Program-made: the position numbers and the translations under genes | The notes under the pieces: generated by a model | The model's input: the letters and a program-made list of their open reading frames with translations, nothing else | What the model was told of the DNA's origin: nothing | The model's database searches: none | Assembly: GCA_009767595.1 (NCBI GenBank) | Contig: VSDK01022078.1 | Location: 390,566-454,565 of the forward strand | DNA: 64,000 nt | Direction of reading: 5' to 3' | Source of the DNA: Symbiodinium kawagutii | Taxonomy: Eukaryota > Sar > Dinophyceae > Suessiales > Symbiodiniaceae | Shown here: piece by piece, positions 28,767 to 38,107 of the stretch | Layout: each line of letters begins with the position of its first letter | How positions within the stretch are numbered: the first letter of the stretch is position 1

Positions 28767-28949
28767 TTAGCCATACGCCCATAAAAGAAGCGCTTCAACC
28801 TTCAACTGAGGCGATGGCCAGAGCCCCCCTGATGCGTTTTGCAAACTTCCTGCAGATTTCTTCCCAGAGTTGGCACCTGAGTCGTCGATGGTTGCTGAAC
28901 ACTTCATGACTGTTGGCGGCTGATCATTTGATGGTTCATGTTGGCTCAT
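28767..28949 (-). CDS. possible minus-strand exon, unknown
   Basis: Minus frame reads TVMKCSATIDDSGANSG, KKSAGSLQNASGGLWPS and PQLKVEALLLWAYG to a stop. Moderate texture, same strand as its neighbours. Confidence 0.35.
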   Translation of the reverse strand: MSQHEPSNDQPPTVMKCSATIDDSGANSGKKSAGSLQNASGGLWPSPQLKVEALLLWAYG

Positions 28950-29120
28950 GTTCTCTGATGTTGGCTCGAATTGGCTCGTGTTGATTCATGATGGTTGATG
29001 TTGGTGAATGGTTGATGCACGGTTCATAAATGGCCCATTGATGGTCAATAATCCATTAAAGTTGGCACCAAGTGCGGCATGAGCTTCACAGCAGTTTGCC
29101 TCAACGTTTGAACCTGGTAA

Positions 29121-29324
29121 TTAAGGAGTACCAGCGAGCTCGGAAAGCAAGTTCGAAAGGTAGAGCTCCTGCCTAGGCACAGGGGACGAAGATGAATCCT
29201 TGGTGCGTGGCATTCGGGAAGAATTCATGTGGCTTCCATCCTTGAAAAGCATTTCAAGGTTGTAAGAGCTCCTCAAGTTGGAAGCAGTGCTCAAAACCCC
29301 TAGGTTTTTGTGACGCAGTTGCAT
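29121..29324 (-). CDS. minus-strand exon, unknown product
   Basis: Minus frame reads MQLRHKNLGVLSTASNL, RSSYNLEMLFKDGSHMN, SSRMPRTKDSSSSPVPR and QELYLSNLLSELAGTP to TAA. Good texture, Ser-rich centre. Probably the same minus gene as 27.9-28.4 kb; the stop means this exon must be spliced before its end or end a different isoform. Confidence 0.45.
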   Translation of the reverse strand: MQLRHKNLGVLSTASNLRSSYNLEMLFKDGSHMNSSRMPRTKDSSSSPVPRQELYLSNLLSELAGTP

Positions 29325-29361
29325 TCCAACTAGAGCTACTGGGCCCTTTCGCGGCGCTCAC

Positions 29362-29414
29362 ACAGAGCTCAGGTGGTCAGAAAGAGTCTCCTGGGAAACT
29401 GGTCGTATAGCCAT
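29362..29414 (-). CDS. possible first exon of minus-strand gene
   Basis: On the minus strand an ATG at 29414 begins MAIRPVSQETLSDHLSS and meets a good donor (GTGAGC at 29361). It is the most upstream piece of coding type in this minus-strand series. Confidence 0.35.
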
Positions 29415-29490
29415 GGCTGGGATCTCAAGCCTTCGAGTTGATCAGTCGTGGGGAAATCTTTGGTCATCAATGCTTAGTGATGATAATTAT

Positions 29491-29607
29491 CAAATATTAT
29501 CATCTATCAACTCATGATGACTACCACCCATTGAATTCAACACTAAGCCGTAGGGTGTTGAATTTAATGGGTGGTACTTGTCATGAGTTGATAGATGATA
29601 ATATTTG
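29491..29607. repeat. near-perfect 53-bp inverted repeat (hairpin)
   Basis: Left arm 29491-29543 starts CAAATATTATCATCTATCAA and ends ATTCAACAC; right arm 29555-29607 is its reverse complement with about three or four mismatches. The loop is 11 bases. Weaker pairing extends the stem outward toward 29475 and 29625. No coding content; could be a MITE or a source of double-stranded RNA. Confidence 0.85.
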
Positions 29608-29639
29608 ACGATTGTCATAGGCTGATGATTTATCAATTC

Positions 29640-30015
29640 TTATCGTGAATGTTTGAAAATGATCGGTTAATGTATGAGATGTTTCAATTTATTCTGACAT
29701 TTCTGGTTGGCAATTGGTTGGCAATTGCAATTGATCAATGAATGTATGGGATGTTAATCTGGGTTCAGGCATCTACTCACATCCACTAGCTTGCTATTCG
29801 GGAGAACTGAGCGGCAAACTCATCCTGCAGCGCTCGTCGTAGGATTTTTCCCCACTGATGAACCATCAAAGCCCATCATGGCAACAAGAGGGCTAGTCAA
29901 TTCATCATTAAGCAATCATTAATGTTAAAAAAGAATCAGCGTCGCCAATCATCCATGATTGCTTATCACGGTTCAACCATCAACCAACCATCAAGCAACA
30001 CAATCATGTCACCAA
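29640..30015. other. no gene seen; AT-rich
   Basis: AT-rich intergenic DNA with TCATTAATG motifs. No exon supported. Confidence 0.3.
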
Positions 30016-30125
30016 CAATTGAGTGTGTCCAGTAACAAAATTGGTAAAGCATAGTTCACCAACGCTTCAACGATGCCCAGCCTTGACACTGCGCAACTGC
30101 TCAGCTGATCGCCGCGTCCCCGTAG

Positions 30126-30213
30126 CTTGGCTCCTGATGCCGCGCCACAGTGGAGCGTTCTGCTTGACAAGTCCAGTGGCACATGGCTCCAATCAGTTGG
30201 GGATACCAGTTAA
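30126..30213 (+). CDS. terminal exon, unknown product
   Basis: Acceptor CGTCCCCGTAG, one base, then 28 codons LAPDAAPQWSVLLDKSS and GTWLQSVGDTS to TAA 30211-30213. It lies 800 bases upstream of the Deg protease exons on the same strand but ends with a stop, so it is a separate transcript or isoform. Confidence 0.5.
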
Positions 30214-30403
30214 ACAAGCCACTGGTTCAGCTGATCATTAGCACCATGATCAGTTGCATTCCAGTAGTTTCTGATTATTTCCATCATTTCCAGTGGAAAA
30301 CATTAGCACCAGAAGATTTGAAATGATCAGAAGTACCGCTTCATGTGTGTGGAAAAACCATTGAACCAGAAGATCAGAACGAATCAGAAGTACAGGTCGT
30401 TTT

Positions 30404-30910
30404 TCATTGCAAAAGTCTAAGATCGTAGAACCGTAGCCTTGGACGGATCGTTACTTCGATGCAACCATGCTCCAACTTATGCGTAGCCGGGTGACTTCTT
30501 TGCCTGGATGAAGCGTCCTGCCATCGCATCCAAAGAGTCCCAGAAGAGGAGTAAAGGAAGCAGAGAGGGAAGAGAGGGAAGAACGGTGCTGACTTCGAGA
30601 ATTCCATGCAGAAAGGAACGAGGAGGTGGAGATGCCTCCAGGCAGAACTGCTTTTCGAGGAGGGAAAAGTTGGTGTTTTTGTGGATAGGAAGGTGGGCAG
30701 ATTCCATGATGAAGCCTTGAGTTGGGCCAAAGTCACCAAGATTCCCTGAACTGCGTGGCTCAGGCACAGACCGATGAGGTTGATGCGGATGCGACGAATG
30801 CTGTAGTGACCTTGGGCTAAAATTTGTGTGGGACCCCCATGGCGATTTTCAGAAGGGATGAATGAAGATTTCGGATTTTGTGGTAGCTTTTTCAAGAATA
30901 GACTTTTCAA
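30404..30910 (-). CDS. 168-codon minus ORF, unknown
   Basis: Long open minus frame containing HGGPTQILAQGHYSIRR, IRINLIGLCLSHAVQGI and EVTIRPRLRFYDLRLLQ. A second minus frame overlaps (GFIMESAHLPIHKNTNF). The length argues for coding, but the centre is Ser/Phe-rich and the choice of frame is uncertain. Confidence 0.35.
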   Translation of the reverse strand: MKSLFLKKLPQNPKSSFIPSENRHGGPTQILAQGHYSIRRIRINLIGLCLSHAVQGILVTLAQLKASSWNLPTFLSTKTPTFPSSKSSSAWRHLHLLVPFCMEFSKSAPFFPLFPLCFLYSSSGTLWMRWQDASSRQRSHPATHKLEHGCIEVTIRPRLRFYDLRLLQ

Positions 30911-30999
30911 CCTTCTCCTAATTTATCTTGGAAACTCACAGTTTTAGAGGCAAATGTTCACAGAATTGACTCCGACTCCCTCATACTGAGTTTCCTCAG

Positions 31000-31097
31000 G
31001 AAGGTCTTTGCCGCCATATCTGAGCCCAACTATGCAGTGCCATGGGTCTACAAGCCCCAGGATGCCCGCACTGGAACTGCCTTTGCAGTGCGGTGGG
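31000..31097 (+). CDS. Deg protease exon 1, protease N-lobe start
   Basis: Acceptor GTTTCCTCAG, then [32 protein letters not shown]. This matches the start of the DEG9-type protease domain (VVKVF..xxPNxxxPW then TGxxF). The exon ends in phase 1 at a GC donor (GCAAAG), joining to 31305 to give [14 protein letters not shown]. Confidence 0.75.
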
Positions 31098-34000
31098 GCA
31101 AAGACAGTAGCTTGGCTTGGATCCTGGTTTCCTTTCTACTTGTCAACCAAGAAACCCATTAGAAATATGTTCATGGAAGAAATGCATTGAATACCGCTCA
31201 GGACATGTTTTCTGAAGAAGATGAGGTTTGTAGGCAACGGTATGCAACGGTGATCACGAACCATTGCTGTCGTTGAAACAGCTCCATGATTTAACATGGC
31301 TGAGGCAACAAGTGGTTGCTGACCAATGCGCACGTGGTTCGCCACGCAGCAGTGATTCAAGTGAGGAAAAGAGGTGGGGAATGGCTGTCCATGGAGGGTT
31401 CCAATCTCGCGTGAAAGCCTGGTGATCGTTCAGTGGGGAGTCTATGACCAGAGGCGGTTACTGATGTTCGGGAGAACGAAATACATAGCCATTCGCGCTG
31501 CATGGTGGGAAATGACGATCTTCAGTGGGGAAAGCAACAGTTCCATTAAGGAGAATGGATGTATGATACGGACAGATCCGAACAACAAAGCTGGAGGCCC
31601 TCCGACTTGGTGATGTTCATCCACTTAGTAGATGGAATTGAGCTAATGGTAGATCCAGCTCGAACCTTTCTTGTTTTGGATCATCAAACATGTGGGTTTC
31701 TGAGCCCAGCTGGATCTCTCAAAGCTTTGGGGAAGGCTAGTGATGGAGGTTCCATGGCCAGGTGATCACCAGAAGTTCATTGCGAAGATTCTGTGTGTTG
31801 GTTTGGACTGCGATCTCGCCATCCTGTGACTTGGCGAGTTGCCGTGGAGTCCAGGTACAACTTGGGGATTGCGAACCCTGCTGTGGTGGGAGGCTTGGGG
31901 ATCTATGTTACGCTGTTTCACTACATGGTTGGGATCATCAACTGCGGATACCTTTTCATCGAGCGCGAGGGTTTGCCGAAAAGTTTTGTGATGTTGGAAA
32001 AGCACAAAGACTCATCATCCAAACTCCGCCGTGGTACCTTTGGCTGAGGACTGTGGAGGATCGCAAGTTTTGGGAAGCCTTGCCCAAGGTCCAATTGATG
32101 CTCGCTCAGGATTTACTGCTTAGCATTGGTTTTGTCACCGCAACGGTGTTTCTTGGACAAATTGTCATTGCTTAATGTTTCCGTGCCCTGTTTTGGAAGC
32201 TGTCCTCAGGGCAATTGAAACTGATATACCAATGAAGGCAGGGTTGAAGCCAACCCTCATGGGCACAGCTGCACCCCCAGGTTTAAGCTTCGTAGTTGTC
32301 AGCAACCCCTAAATTGAGCTTTCACGAATCTAGCTATTGTAGTTGGAGAGCCGCCCTCATGCGCGATGCTTCAGCCACAGCAATACCAGTCAAAACCTCA
32401 TAACCAATGAATCAATGCATTTTAGTCATTCAATGATTGAAATCCTGATGCAAAATTCACAAGAAGTGGTTGGGAATGGTGAGCAAACAAACATAGGTTT
32501 CTGGATTGAAAATGTTTGAAACATGAAACATCTCCAGCTCTGAGGAGTGAAGAGCTACCGAACTTGCAAGACGAAGTCACAGTGGTGGGTTACCCCATCG
32601 GTGGGGACAATGCCTGTGTCACGGTGGGCGTCGTCAGCCGAATCGACATGCAGCGCTACAATGTCCCTTGACGGCAAGTGGAGTCACTCAGGATCCGCAA
32701 AAAGCATAGACTAAGTTGACAAACCATGTAAACTATCCACTGTTTGCTGAAATTGACTGCTTTCAAAAAGGATAGCCGCCCACTACAAGAGGCAATCATT
32801 AGCAAACAGCTCCCGAAACTCAGCCTTTTCAGACGGGAACGAATTGCTTCAGTGGATTTTGGATCCGCATTTTACTCAGACCAGTGAGGTTTGTTGGAGC
32901 CGAAGCTTGTTAGCCATCCAAATCGATGCCGCCATCAACCCCGGCAACAGCGGTGGGCCCTGCTTCCACCTGACTGGAGCACGGCCGGTGCTGCGATGCA
33001 TGGGGGTGGCCTTCCAAGTTTTGGGTCGCGAGGATGCGGAGAACATCGGCTACATCATCCCCTCGGAGGTGGGAGTCGTTGTTGGGAGCAAGGGTAGTGC
33101 ACATCAAAGAGGAGGTAAGAATAGAATAAAGTTAGAAAAGTTAGATTAATTCCATTCAAAGTAAACAAAAGTGAGGTAATCAGTTGTTGAATCAAGTGAG
33201 AGAATGATAATTCAGAAAAGGGTTCATGAGGCATGACTGTGAAGTTTGCTGTCAAAAGAGCGAATCAAGTGAGAGCGGATCCAGTTTCCAGGCAATCGTC
33301 GTTAGGATTCGTTAGGTGGTCTTCTATGCTGAACGGGTGCCCTGTGAAATGGCCAGCGGTTCATAGAGCCGGTTTGACGACCTGATTGGGGGTCACTTCA
33401 ACCATGGGGACGTGCCCGTTGCCTGTCAGCCAGTGTGGTGATTATTTCCCATCATTTTTCGATACTATTGATTGCCTTGCTTTGAATAATGTATATCATT
33501 TTTTCTATCTTGATGATCCGCCAATACCAACTCAGTTGCATGGAACAACCCCATGCAACACCCACCAGCGCTGGATGGTGGGTTGCGCAGGTGGTGAAGC
33601 ACTTCTTGGAAGACTTTGTCAACAACGGGAGGTACACGGGCTTCGGCAGTTGTGGCTTCGGTTGGCAGCCGCTTGAAAATGCACAGAGCCTCGGCGTCTC
33701 GTGAGCTGCTCAGGGTTATGCTGGGGTCGGCATCCTTAGGGTTCCTGGCAGTGAAGCGTCAGCCAAGCGGTAGTTTGATGGAGGTTCTCCATGGTTCTCC
33801 GTGGTTCTCCCTCCTCATTTCCCCTATCTTCGAAGGATATGGGGACACAAGCAGGTCGATCTTTAGGCCCAACGCCTGCCTACCCCCAAATGGAACGGGA
33901 GCACGTGGGCATACGCCTGTCATAGTAGTCCCTTGGTGCTATCAAACCCAGGATGCGATTAGCACTTGGCCTGAAACCTGGGCAGAGTGGCATCCGCGTT

Positions 34001-36442
34001 CGAAAAGTGGAACCCGCCTCAAACGCCCGCAAGGCAGGGCATGACTCGCTTGGACGTAGCCCTCGAAGTTAGTTGTTGGCTCAAGACTCACCATAAGGAT
34101 GAGATCCATGAGATCCAGCATCCTGGTTGAGGGTCACTTCATGGTGCACCGAAGGAAAATCCCATTTGACAGCATGACAGATGCCTTGACAGCTGCCAGG
34201 CTTTTGAAGCTGGCGATATCATCCTTCAAGTTCAAGGAGCTGATATTGGAGATGATGGCAAAGTCCCATTTCGAGGCCTTCAAACCAAAATCTGACAGAT
34301 CCACTGGCAAATAGTTGTAGAAGTTTGTCACCAATGTGAATTTCTGAATGCCTTGATTTTTCTGAAGTCTTTGAGGCACAAGGAATGAGAGAATCGACTT
34401 CCACTACCTGGTCTCCAAGCTGTTTGTGGGAGATTGGTGTGATTTCACGGTTCTTCGCCGCAAGAAAAGGAGCCTTGGGTGACAATCTCCCTGAAACCAT
34501 CACCCATCATCACCCTAAAGCTTCATGAGACCAGGTGACAGGTAACTTCTTGAGACTATGACAGGTTCAGGTGGACCATGGTAGCCCTTTGATGGCGCCA
34601 CCAGCGAGGAAAGCCATCCGCTTGCAGCTGAGTGCTCTGCGGCCCTTGGTGCGTCATGACGCCCCGGACCCACCGCAGTACTTCGTCGTCGGGGGCTTGG
34701 TCTTCGTTCCGCTGACGGAGTCGTTGCTGGTGGATGACTTTGGAAACTCGAGACGCAATGCCAGAGGTGTTGCAGCGCTGATGGGATCATTAGGGATCAT
34801 TCATAGATTTGTTTAGGTCAATAGATATTGATGATAGGATCATATAGTATGACGTTTGGATCATCAACAAATGTGTTTAGGTCAATAGATATTGATTATT
34901 ATTAATAAATGTGTTTTGATTATTATATCATATTGTCATATAGTATGACATTTGGATCATCAACACATGTGTTTAGGTCAATAGATATTGATGATAATTT
35001 GTACATAGCTATTAATGATATTGATGTTTACATGGATTTCAACTTATACAGATGTTATTTGCAGATATGCAAACATAGTCGTGTATATTGATATAGGTAT
35101 GCTGAGATATTTGCAAATTTGTGGGTCCGTTGGGGGGTTGACACGTGATTCGAAACAGCCCACGGCTCGTTTTTTTAGATTGTTTTGCGAATTATCATGT
35201 ATTGGCATTGCTGCATGAAGGGATGACACTGGGGTAATGAAAATCTCATGATGCATCATGAGGCCCCGCGCCTGACCAGCCCAGGGAGTAACTTCCACAA
35301 GGATGCGCCCATCAGCATGATTTGGCAGTGGTCGGATGGTGTACGAGAAAGCGAAGACCATGAGATCGTTGTGCTGTCGCAAGTGCTGGCTTCGCCTTCC
35401 ACGGTTGGTTTCACTGAGCTTTGCCGAGCAGTTGATAGCAGTTCTTTGGGTAAGAGGTGGACGTCTACACATGATTTACCTTGAATTGTGCAGACATGTT
35501 GGCATAGAGTCTAGGCAACTTAGAGAGCGAGAGAGAAGCACATATATATATATTGAGACAGATTCACAAATGAATATGTAATTATACTATATCGATTCAA
35601 GTCTGTTGTTAAAGCATATTCTATACATATGAAGGTAGATGCATTATATTTAATTATCAACATTTATATCACTATATATCAAAAGATAAAGGGAGAGAGG
35701 CAGAGAGAAAGCTCAGGATTTTTACAACATTATTCTTCACAAGTTCAACGGTGAGACTGTGAAGAGCCTCGAGCACCTGATACGGATGGTCAAGGCTTGT
35801 AAGGACGAAGGGATGTTGATGGTTGGGGATCTGGTCTTCTTGGCAGCTTTAGCCGTTATCAACACATGATTATAAATGGTTGATAAAGATCATTATCCAT
35901 TGAGTTGATGATGGAGAATGATCATTCTTGGATAGTGATCAACTCATGGACAATGATCATTATCAACCAGTATGAGTTGATCATTTTCCATCAATGATCA
36001 ATATCCAAGAATTGAATGGATATTGAATGGACATGAATGGATATGAATGATGATAGATATCGTCCAGTTGATCATTGTCTACTTCATCATCCATTCTTCA
36101 TCATGATCAATTATTCTTAATTTATCACGATGAATATTCTTCTCATGCTTAACCCTATATGCGCAGGCATGAAGCAAGAACTCCGGTATGCAGCTCCCAT
36201 TTCCAGCAAGTCAATTTGCAGCGGCATGGCGATCAGATGGTCAGGAGGAATATTTGCAATTTGAGATTGAGCGCAACAACTTTATCATTTTGCCGAGGAA
36301 GGAGGTGTTAAAGCAAACACCTTCGATCCTGAAGGAGCGAAGGGAGCCGGAAAAAGTTTTACCCAAATCTGTGCCTGAAAGTGTTGATGGGTTCGTAGAG
36401 TGTTGCCACAACGGCCCTTCGTTTTTCTCATGTCGCAGCTAG
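31000..36442 (+). CDS. Deg/HtrA-family serine protease, DEG9-like, ~14 exons
   Basis: A multi-exon gene for a trypsin-fold Deg protease with PDZ modules, related to plant DEG9-type enzymes (ATP-independent serine endoproteases, often nuclear or organellar). Exons read in order: 31000-31097, 31305-31360 (His), 31749-31825 (Asp), 32049-32088, ~32538-32662, 32880-33068 (Ser), 33591-33695/33713, 33714-33769, 34193-34275, 34376-34478, 34609-34768, 35263-35449, 35712-35798 and 36237-36442. Phases agree at most junctions, including two GC-donor introns. The acceptor phase of exon 5 is unresolved, and the N-terminal start upstream of [10 protein letters not shown] was not found. An in-frame TGA at 33702 and a second PDZ-like exon at 33986 are odd features discussed in the findings. 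Confidence 0.85.
31305..31360 (+). CDS. Deg protease exon 2, catalytic histidine
   Basis: Acceptor ACATGGCTGAG, then [18 protein letters not shown] and donor [14 protein letters not shown] carries the catalytic His of the triad. Phase 0 at the end joins the exon at 31749. Confidence 0.85.
31749..31825 (+). CDS. Deg protease exon 3, catalytic aspartate
   Basis: Acceptor AGTGATGGAG, then [26 protein letters not shown], donor GTGACT in phase 2. DCDLAIL carries the catalytic Asp region of Deg proteases. Confidence 0.85.
32049..32088 (+). CDS. Deg protease exon 4
   Basis: A 40-base exon after TTTGGCTGAG: completes L, then [13 protein letters not shown] before GTCCAA. Matches the conserved VxDxxFW block after the catalytic Asp in DEG9-type proteins. 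The phase-2 join from exon 3 is exact. Confidence 0.75.
32538..32662 (+). CDS. Deg protease exon 5 (GYPIGGD segment)
   Basis: Reads [19 protein letters not shown], then [17 protein letters not shown] and MQRYN before GTCCCT. VxxxGYPxGG and GVVSRI are diagnostic of Deg proteases. The 5' boundary is uncertain: the best acceptor (CATCTCCAG, ending 32537) leaves a phase that does not fit exon 4. Confidence 0.85.
32880..33068 (+). CDS. Deg protease exon 6, catalytic serine
   Basis: Acceptor CATTTTACTCAG, then 63 codons including [36 protein letters not shown] and YIIPSE, donor GTGGGA, phase 0 at both ends. NSGGP contains the nucleophilic Ser. A short insertion ([12 protein letters not shown]) between GGP and MGVAF is longer than in plant DEG9. 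Confidence 0.92.
33591..33713 (+). CDS. Deg protease exon 7 with in-frame TGA
   Basis: Acceptor GTGGGTTGCGCAG, then [37 protein letters not shown], a TGA at 33702-33704, AAQ, and straight on in the same frame into the next PDZ segment. HFLxDxxxxGxYTGF and LEN match DEG9-type proteins. The piece 33696-33713 starts GT, ends AG and is 18 bases, far too short for an ordinary intron. Confidence 0.75.
33714..33769 (+). CDS. Deg protease exon 8, PDZ segment
   Basis: Reads [18 protein letters not shown] in the frame of exon 7 and ends in phase 2 at GTAGTT, joining exactly to the exon at 34193. GVxIxRVxPxSxA is the start of the first PDZ-like domain in Deg proteases. Confidence 0.75.
33986..34036 (+). 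CDS. second PDZ-like exon copy (alternative exon?)
   Basis: After the acceptor ACCTGGGCAG the frame reads [17 protein letters not shown]. This is another version of the PDZ-start motif in exon 8 and is closer to the plant consensus (GVxVRRVEPxSxA). It lies in the intron between exons 8 and 9. No donor in a compatible phase was found, so it may be a relic or a mutually exclusive exon. Confidence 0.5.
34193..34275 (+). CDS. Deg protease exon 9, PDZ core
   Basis: Acceptor GATGCCTTGACAG, one base, then [27 protein letters not shown], ending in phase 1 at a GC donor (GCCTTC). AGDxIxxxxGxxIxxxGxVPFR matches the PDZ core of DEG9-type proteins. Confidence 0.82.
34376..34478 (+). CDS. Deg protease exon 10
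   Basis: Acceptor AGTCTTTGAG, then [33 protein letters not shown], donor GTGACA. ERIxFxYLxSxKFxGD is conserved in this family. The phase match to exon 9 supports the GC-donor intron. Confidence 0.82.
34609..34768 (+). CDS. Deg protease exon 11
   Basis: Acceptor CACCAGCGAG, then [50 protein letters not shown]. YxxVxGLVFxPLxExL is a DEG9-type signature of the C-terminal region. The donor is placed at GTTGCA; GTGTTG two bases earlier is an alternative. Confidence 0.82.
34795..35000. repeat. imperfect tandem repeat in Deg intron
   Basis: TTTAGGTCAATAGATATTGA occurs three times (about 34813, 34877, 34973), with CATATAGTATGACGTTTGGA and ATCATCAACAAATGTG between. Period roughly 65-95 bases. Intronic. 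Confidence 0.7.
35263..35449 (+). CDS. Deg protease exon 12
   Basis: Acceptor GCATCATGAG, then [34 protein letters not shown] and [17 protein letters not shown], and a perfect donor GTAAGA in phase 1. EIVxLSQVLAxxxxxGF is highly conserved in this family. Confidence 0.85.
35712..35798 (+). CDS. Deg protease exon 13
   Basis: Acceptor GCAGAGAGAAAG, then [28 protein letters not shown], donor GTAAGG in phase 1. FNGxxVxxLxHL is the second PDZ-like motif of DEG9-type proteases. Joins to exon 14 as [11 protein letters not shown]. Confidence 0.82.
36237..36442 (+). CDS. Deg protease exon 14, C-terminus
   Basis: Acceptor ATGGCGATCAG, then [51 protein letters not shown] to TAG 36440-36442. EYLxFExExNxxxxL followed by a short charged tail matches the end of DEG9-type proteins. 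Confidence 0.78.
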
Positions 36443-36534
36443 CTGCAGAGAAAAATCGTCCGACCAGGAAAATATGATTTCGAAGGACTGCTCAGCACCT
36501 CAGAAGCAAGGATCAAGCGTAGGACAACAGAGCG

Positions 36535-36692
36535 GAGAGAGAAGAAGAGAGAGAAAGAGGAAAATGAAAGATTTATGATGTGTTTACTATCAATTCATTC
36601 ACAAAGACAGAGAGGGAGACACAGAGAAAAAGAGAAAGAAAAGAAAGAACGAAAGAAAGACAAGAAAGAAAGCAAGAAAGAGAGAGAGGCAC
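36535..36692. repeat. GA-rich microsatellite
   Basis: Purine-only stretches built from GAGAGAAAGA and GAAAGAAAGA units. Starts about 90 bases after the Deg stop codon. Confidence 0.8.
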
Positions 36693-36778
36693 GGTGCAGG
36701 CATGAAGAGATTCTCTGCATCCCAGTTGCTTGCATGCGGATGAGGTTCATTATCAGCACCTAAAGTGAGGCTGACAAT

Positions 36779-36920
36779 GTGACTGAGCACTGGAGCAACG
36801 GTCGAGAGGCAAAAAGACGTGCTGCGCAACGGAAGCGGCTGAGGGACACCAGGGCCCAGAAAATGTGTGAAAAGACTTGGCCAAGATTTGGATTTGTTTT
36901 GACAAAGAGCTGTAACATCG
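36779..36920 (+). CDS. possible basic exon, unknown
   Basis: Plus frame reads VTEHWSNGREAKRRAAQ, RKRLRDTRAQKMCEKTW and PRFGFVLTKSC. Strongly basic helix at the start. The minus strand is also open. Confidence 0.35.
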
Positions 36921-37150
36921 AAGGGTACGCAGTAACAATCAAACGACCAACATACGACAAACAACACAGCATGCATTTGCAGCAATAATGCATGTCAGAG
37001 TAGAGATAAAACACCAAATATATGTACATATACGCATTTTCATGTGCACTGATGCATTTCCAGCCGTTTCTATGTACGGATGTAATACGCTGTCGGCAAT
37101 GGCGGTGCTGTCTCTCCCAGGTCCCACCATCGCAATCCAACCTAGATGAT

Positions 37151-37359
37151 CGACGGCTCGAAAGCAGCTGGGCAGCACATGCTCCGCCGGTGGCCAGTGC
37201 ACTTTATTCATCCACCAAGGTGAAGATATGAAAGAGTCACTGGAGATGCTTGGAAGCAAAAGATTGGCAATGATTGATTGGTACAGCAGCCAGTTGCCTG
37301 ATGAAAGTGACAGCCACTGTTGTGCCGAGCTCCGCCTGTGCTTGGTATTTCCTTGTTGA
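37151..37359 (+). CDS. exon, unknown product
   Basis: Plus frame reads KQLGSTCSAGGQCTLFI, HQGEDMKESLEMLGSKR, LAMIDWYSSQLPDESDS and HCCAELRLCLVFPC to TGA. Good texture with acidic helices. The acceptor is not certain. The long minus ORF over the same bases looks poorer. Confidence 0.5.
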
Positions 37360-37379
37360 GATCTAGGAGACGAAAGTGT

Positions 37380-37771
37380 CCAATATGTATGCTACGCCCT
37401 TCTGATCCAAAACGTGCCACGGATAGCATTTTGATTTGCCATGCAGTGGAGACAGCTTCACTGAGAAGAGATAGATCAGATAGACATTCTGTTTGCAGAA
37501 GAGCTATCTTGAGCTTGTAATGGAAAATATGGAAAAAGGGACTATGAAAAACTGACAGCAGAACAGCAGCGTTGGAGATATGCAACGCTTGGATCATTTT
37601 GATGGTGCTTCGGAGGCATGATTTGGGACCTCTGTGGAATGGTGTCTCGGCCCACCCGTAGCTTTGAGACAGCTTTACAGCAGTCAACAGAGCCGTCATT
37701 GCACCAAGGTACTTCTGGTTTATGAAGCTTGGCTTTCTGCATCTAAGGCTTTGCGGTTTTGTCACCTTCAA
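37380..37771 (-). CDS. part of a 187-codon minus ORF, unknown
   Basis: The minus frame, open from 37771 to 37208, includes GAMTALLTAVKLSQSYG, SLLSEAVSTAWQIKMLS and VARFGSEGRSIHIGHFR. Length is unusual for this window, but the 37208-37360 part conflicts with a better plus exon. Confidence 0.28.
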
Positions 37772-38107
37772 AACTTGCTTTTAAATTCTCAAGAGTTGCA
37801 CTCAGGATATGATTGCCATCCCCATTTCGGTTTTCGAGCCAGCGGACACGACGCCGGGAGCCAAGTGTGCCAACTAGGCATTTCGAAGTCAAACATTTGC
37901 AAAACCTTGGCACATGCGAAGACTTCTCCCCAAAATGATTTAAATCTTTGCCCCTCCTGGGGTTCAATTTTGGGAGAGAATGGAGGGTGCCTGATCTCGG
38001 AAAGTCTTTCGAGGTTTACTGATTTCATGGAATGGACAACGCAGATTTTTTGGACCTTTGACGTTGTCATGCCCGGACCCCAGTGCGAAGTTGAGCATCA
38101 GTTGTGA
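37634..38107 (+). CDS. 157-codon plus ORF, unknown
   Basis: Plus frame contains FGFRASGHDAGSQVCQL, GISKSNICKTLAHAKTS and LISESLSRFTDFMEWTT. A minus frame over 37789-38070 (FSPKIEPQEGQRFKSFW) competes. One is probably real. Confidence 0.28.
   Translation: MEWCLGPPVALRQLYSSQQSRHCTKVLLVYEAWLSASKALRFCHLQNLLLNSQELHSGYDCHPHFGFRASGHDAGSQVCQLGISKSNICKTLAHAKTSPQNDLNLCPSWGSILGENGGCLISESLSRFTDFMEWTTQIFWTFDVVMPGPQCEVEHQL

Noticed and set aside
36575-36763. Lys/Glu/Arg-rich ORF after the Deg gene
   Set aside because: It is the direct reading of a GA-rich microsatellite.
37208-37771. Reverse transcriptase or other retroelement protein in the long ORFs
   Set aside because: No catalytic motif, zinc knuckle or integrase signature is visible in any frame here.
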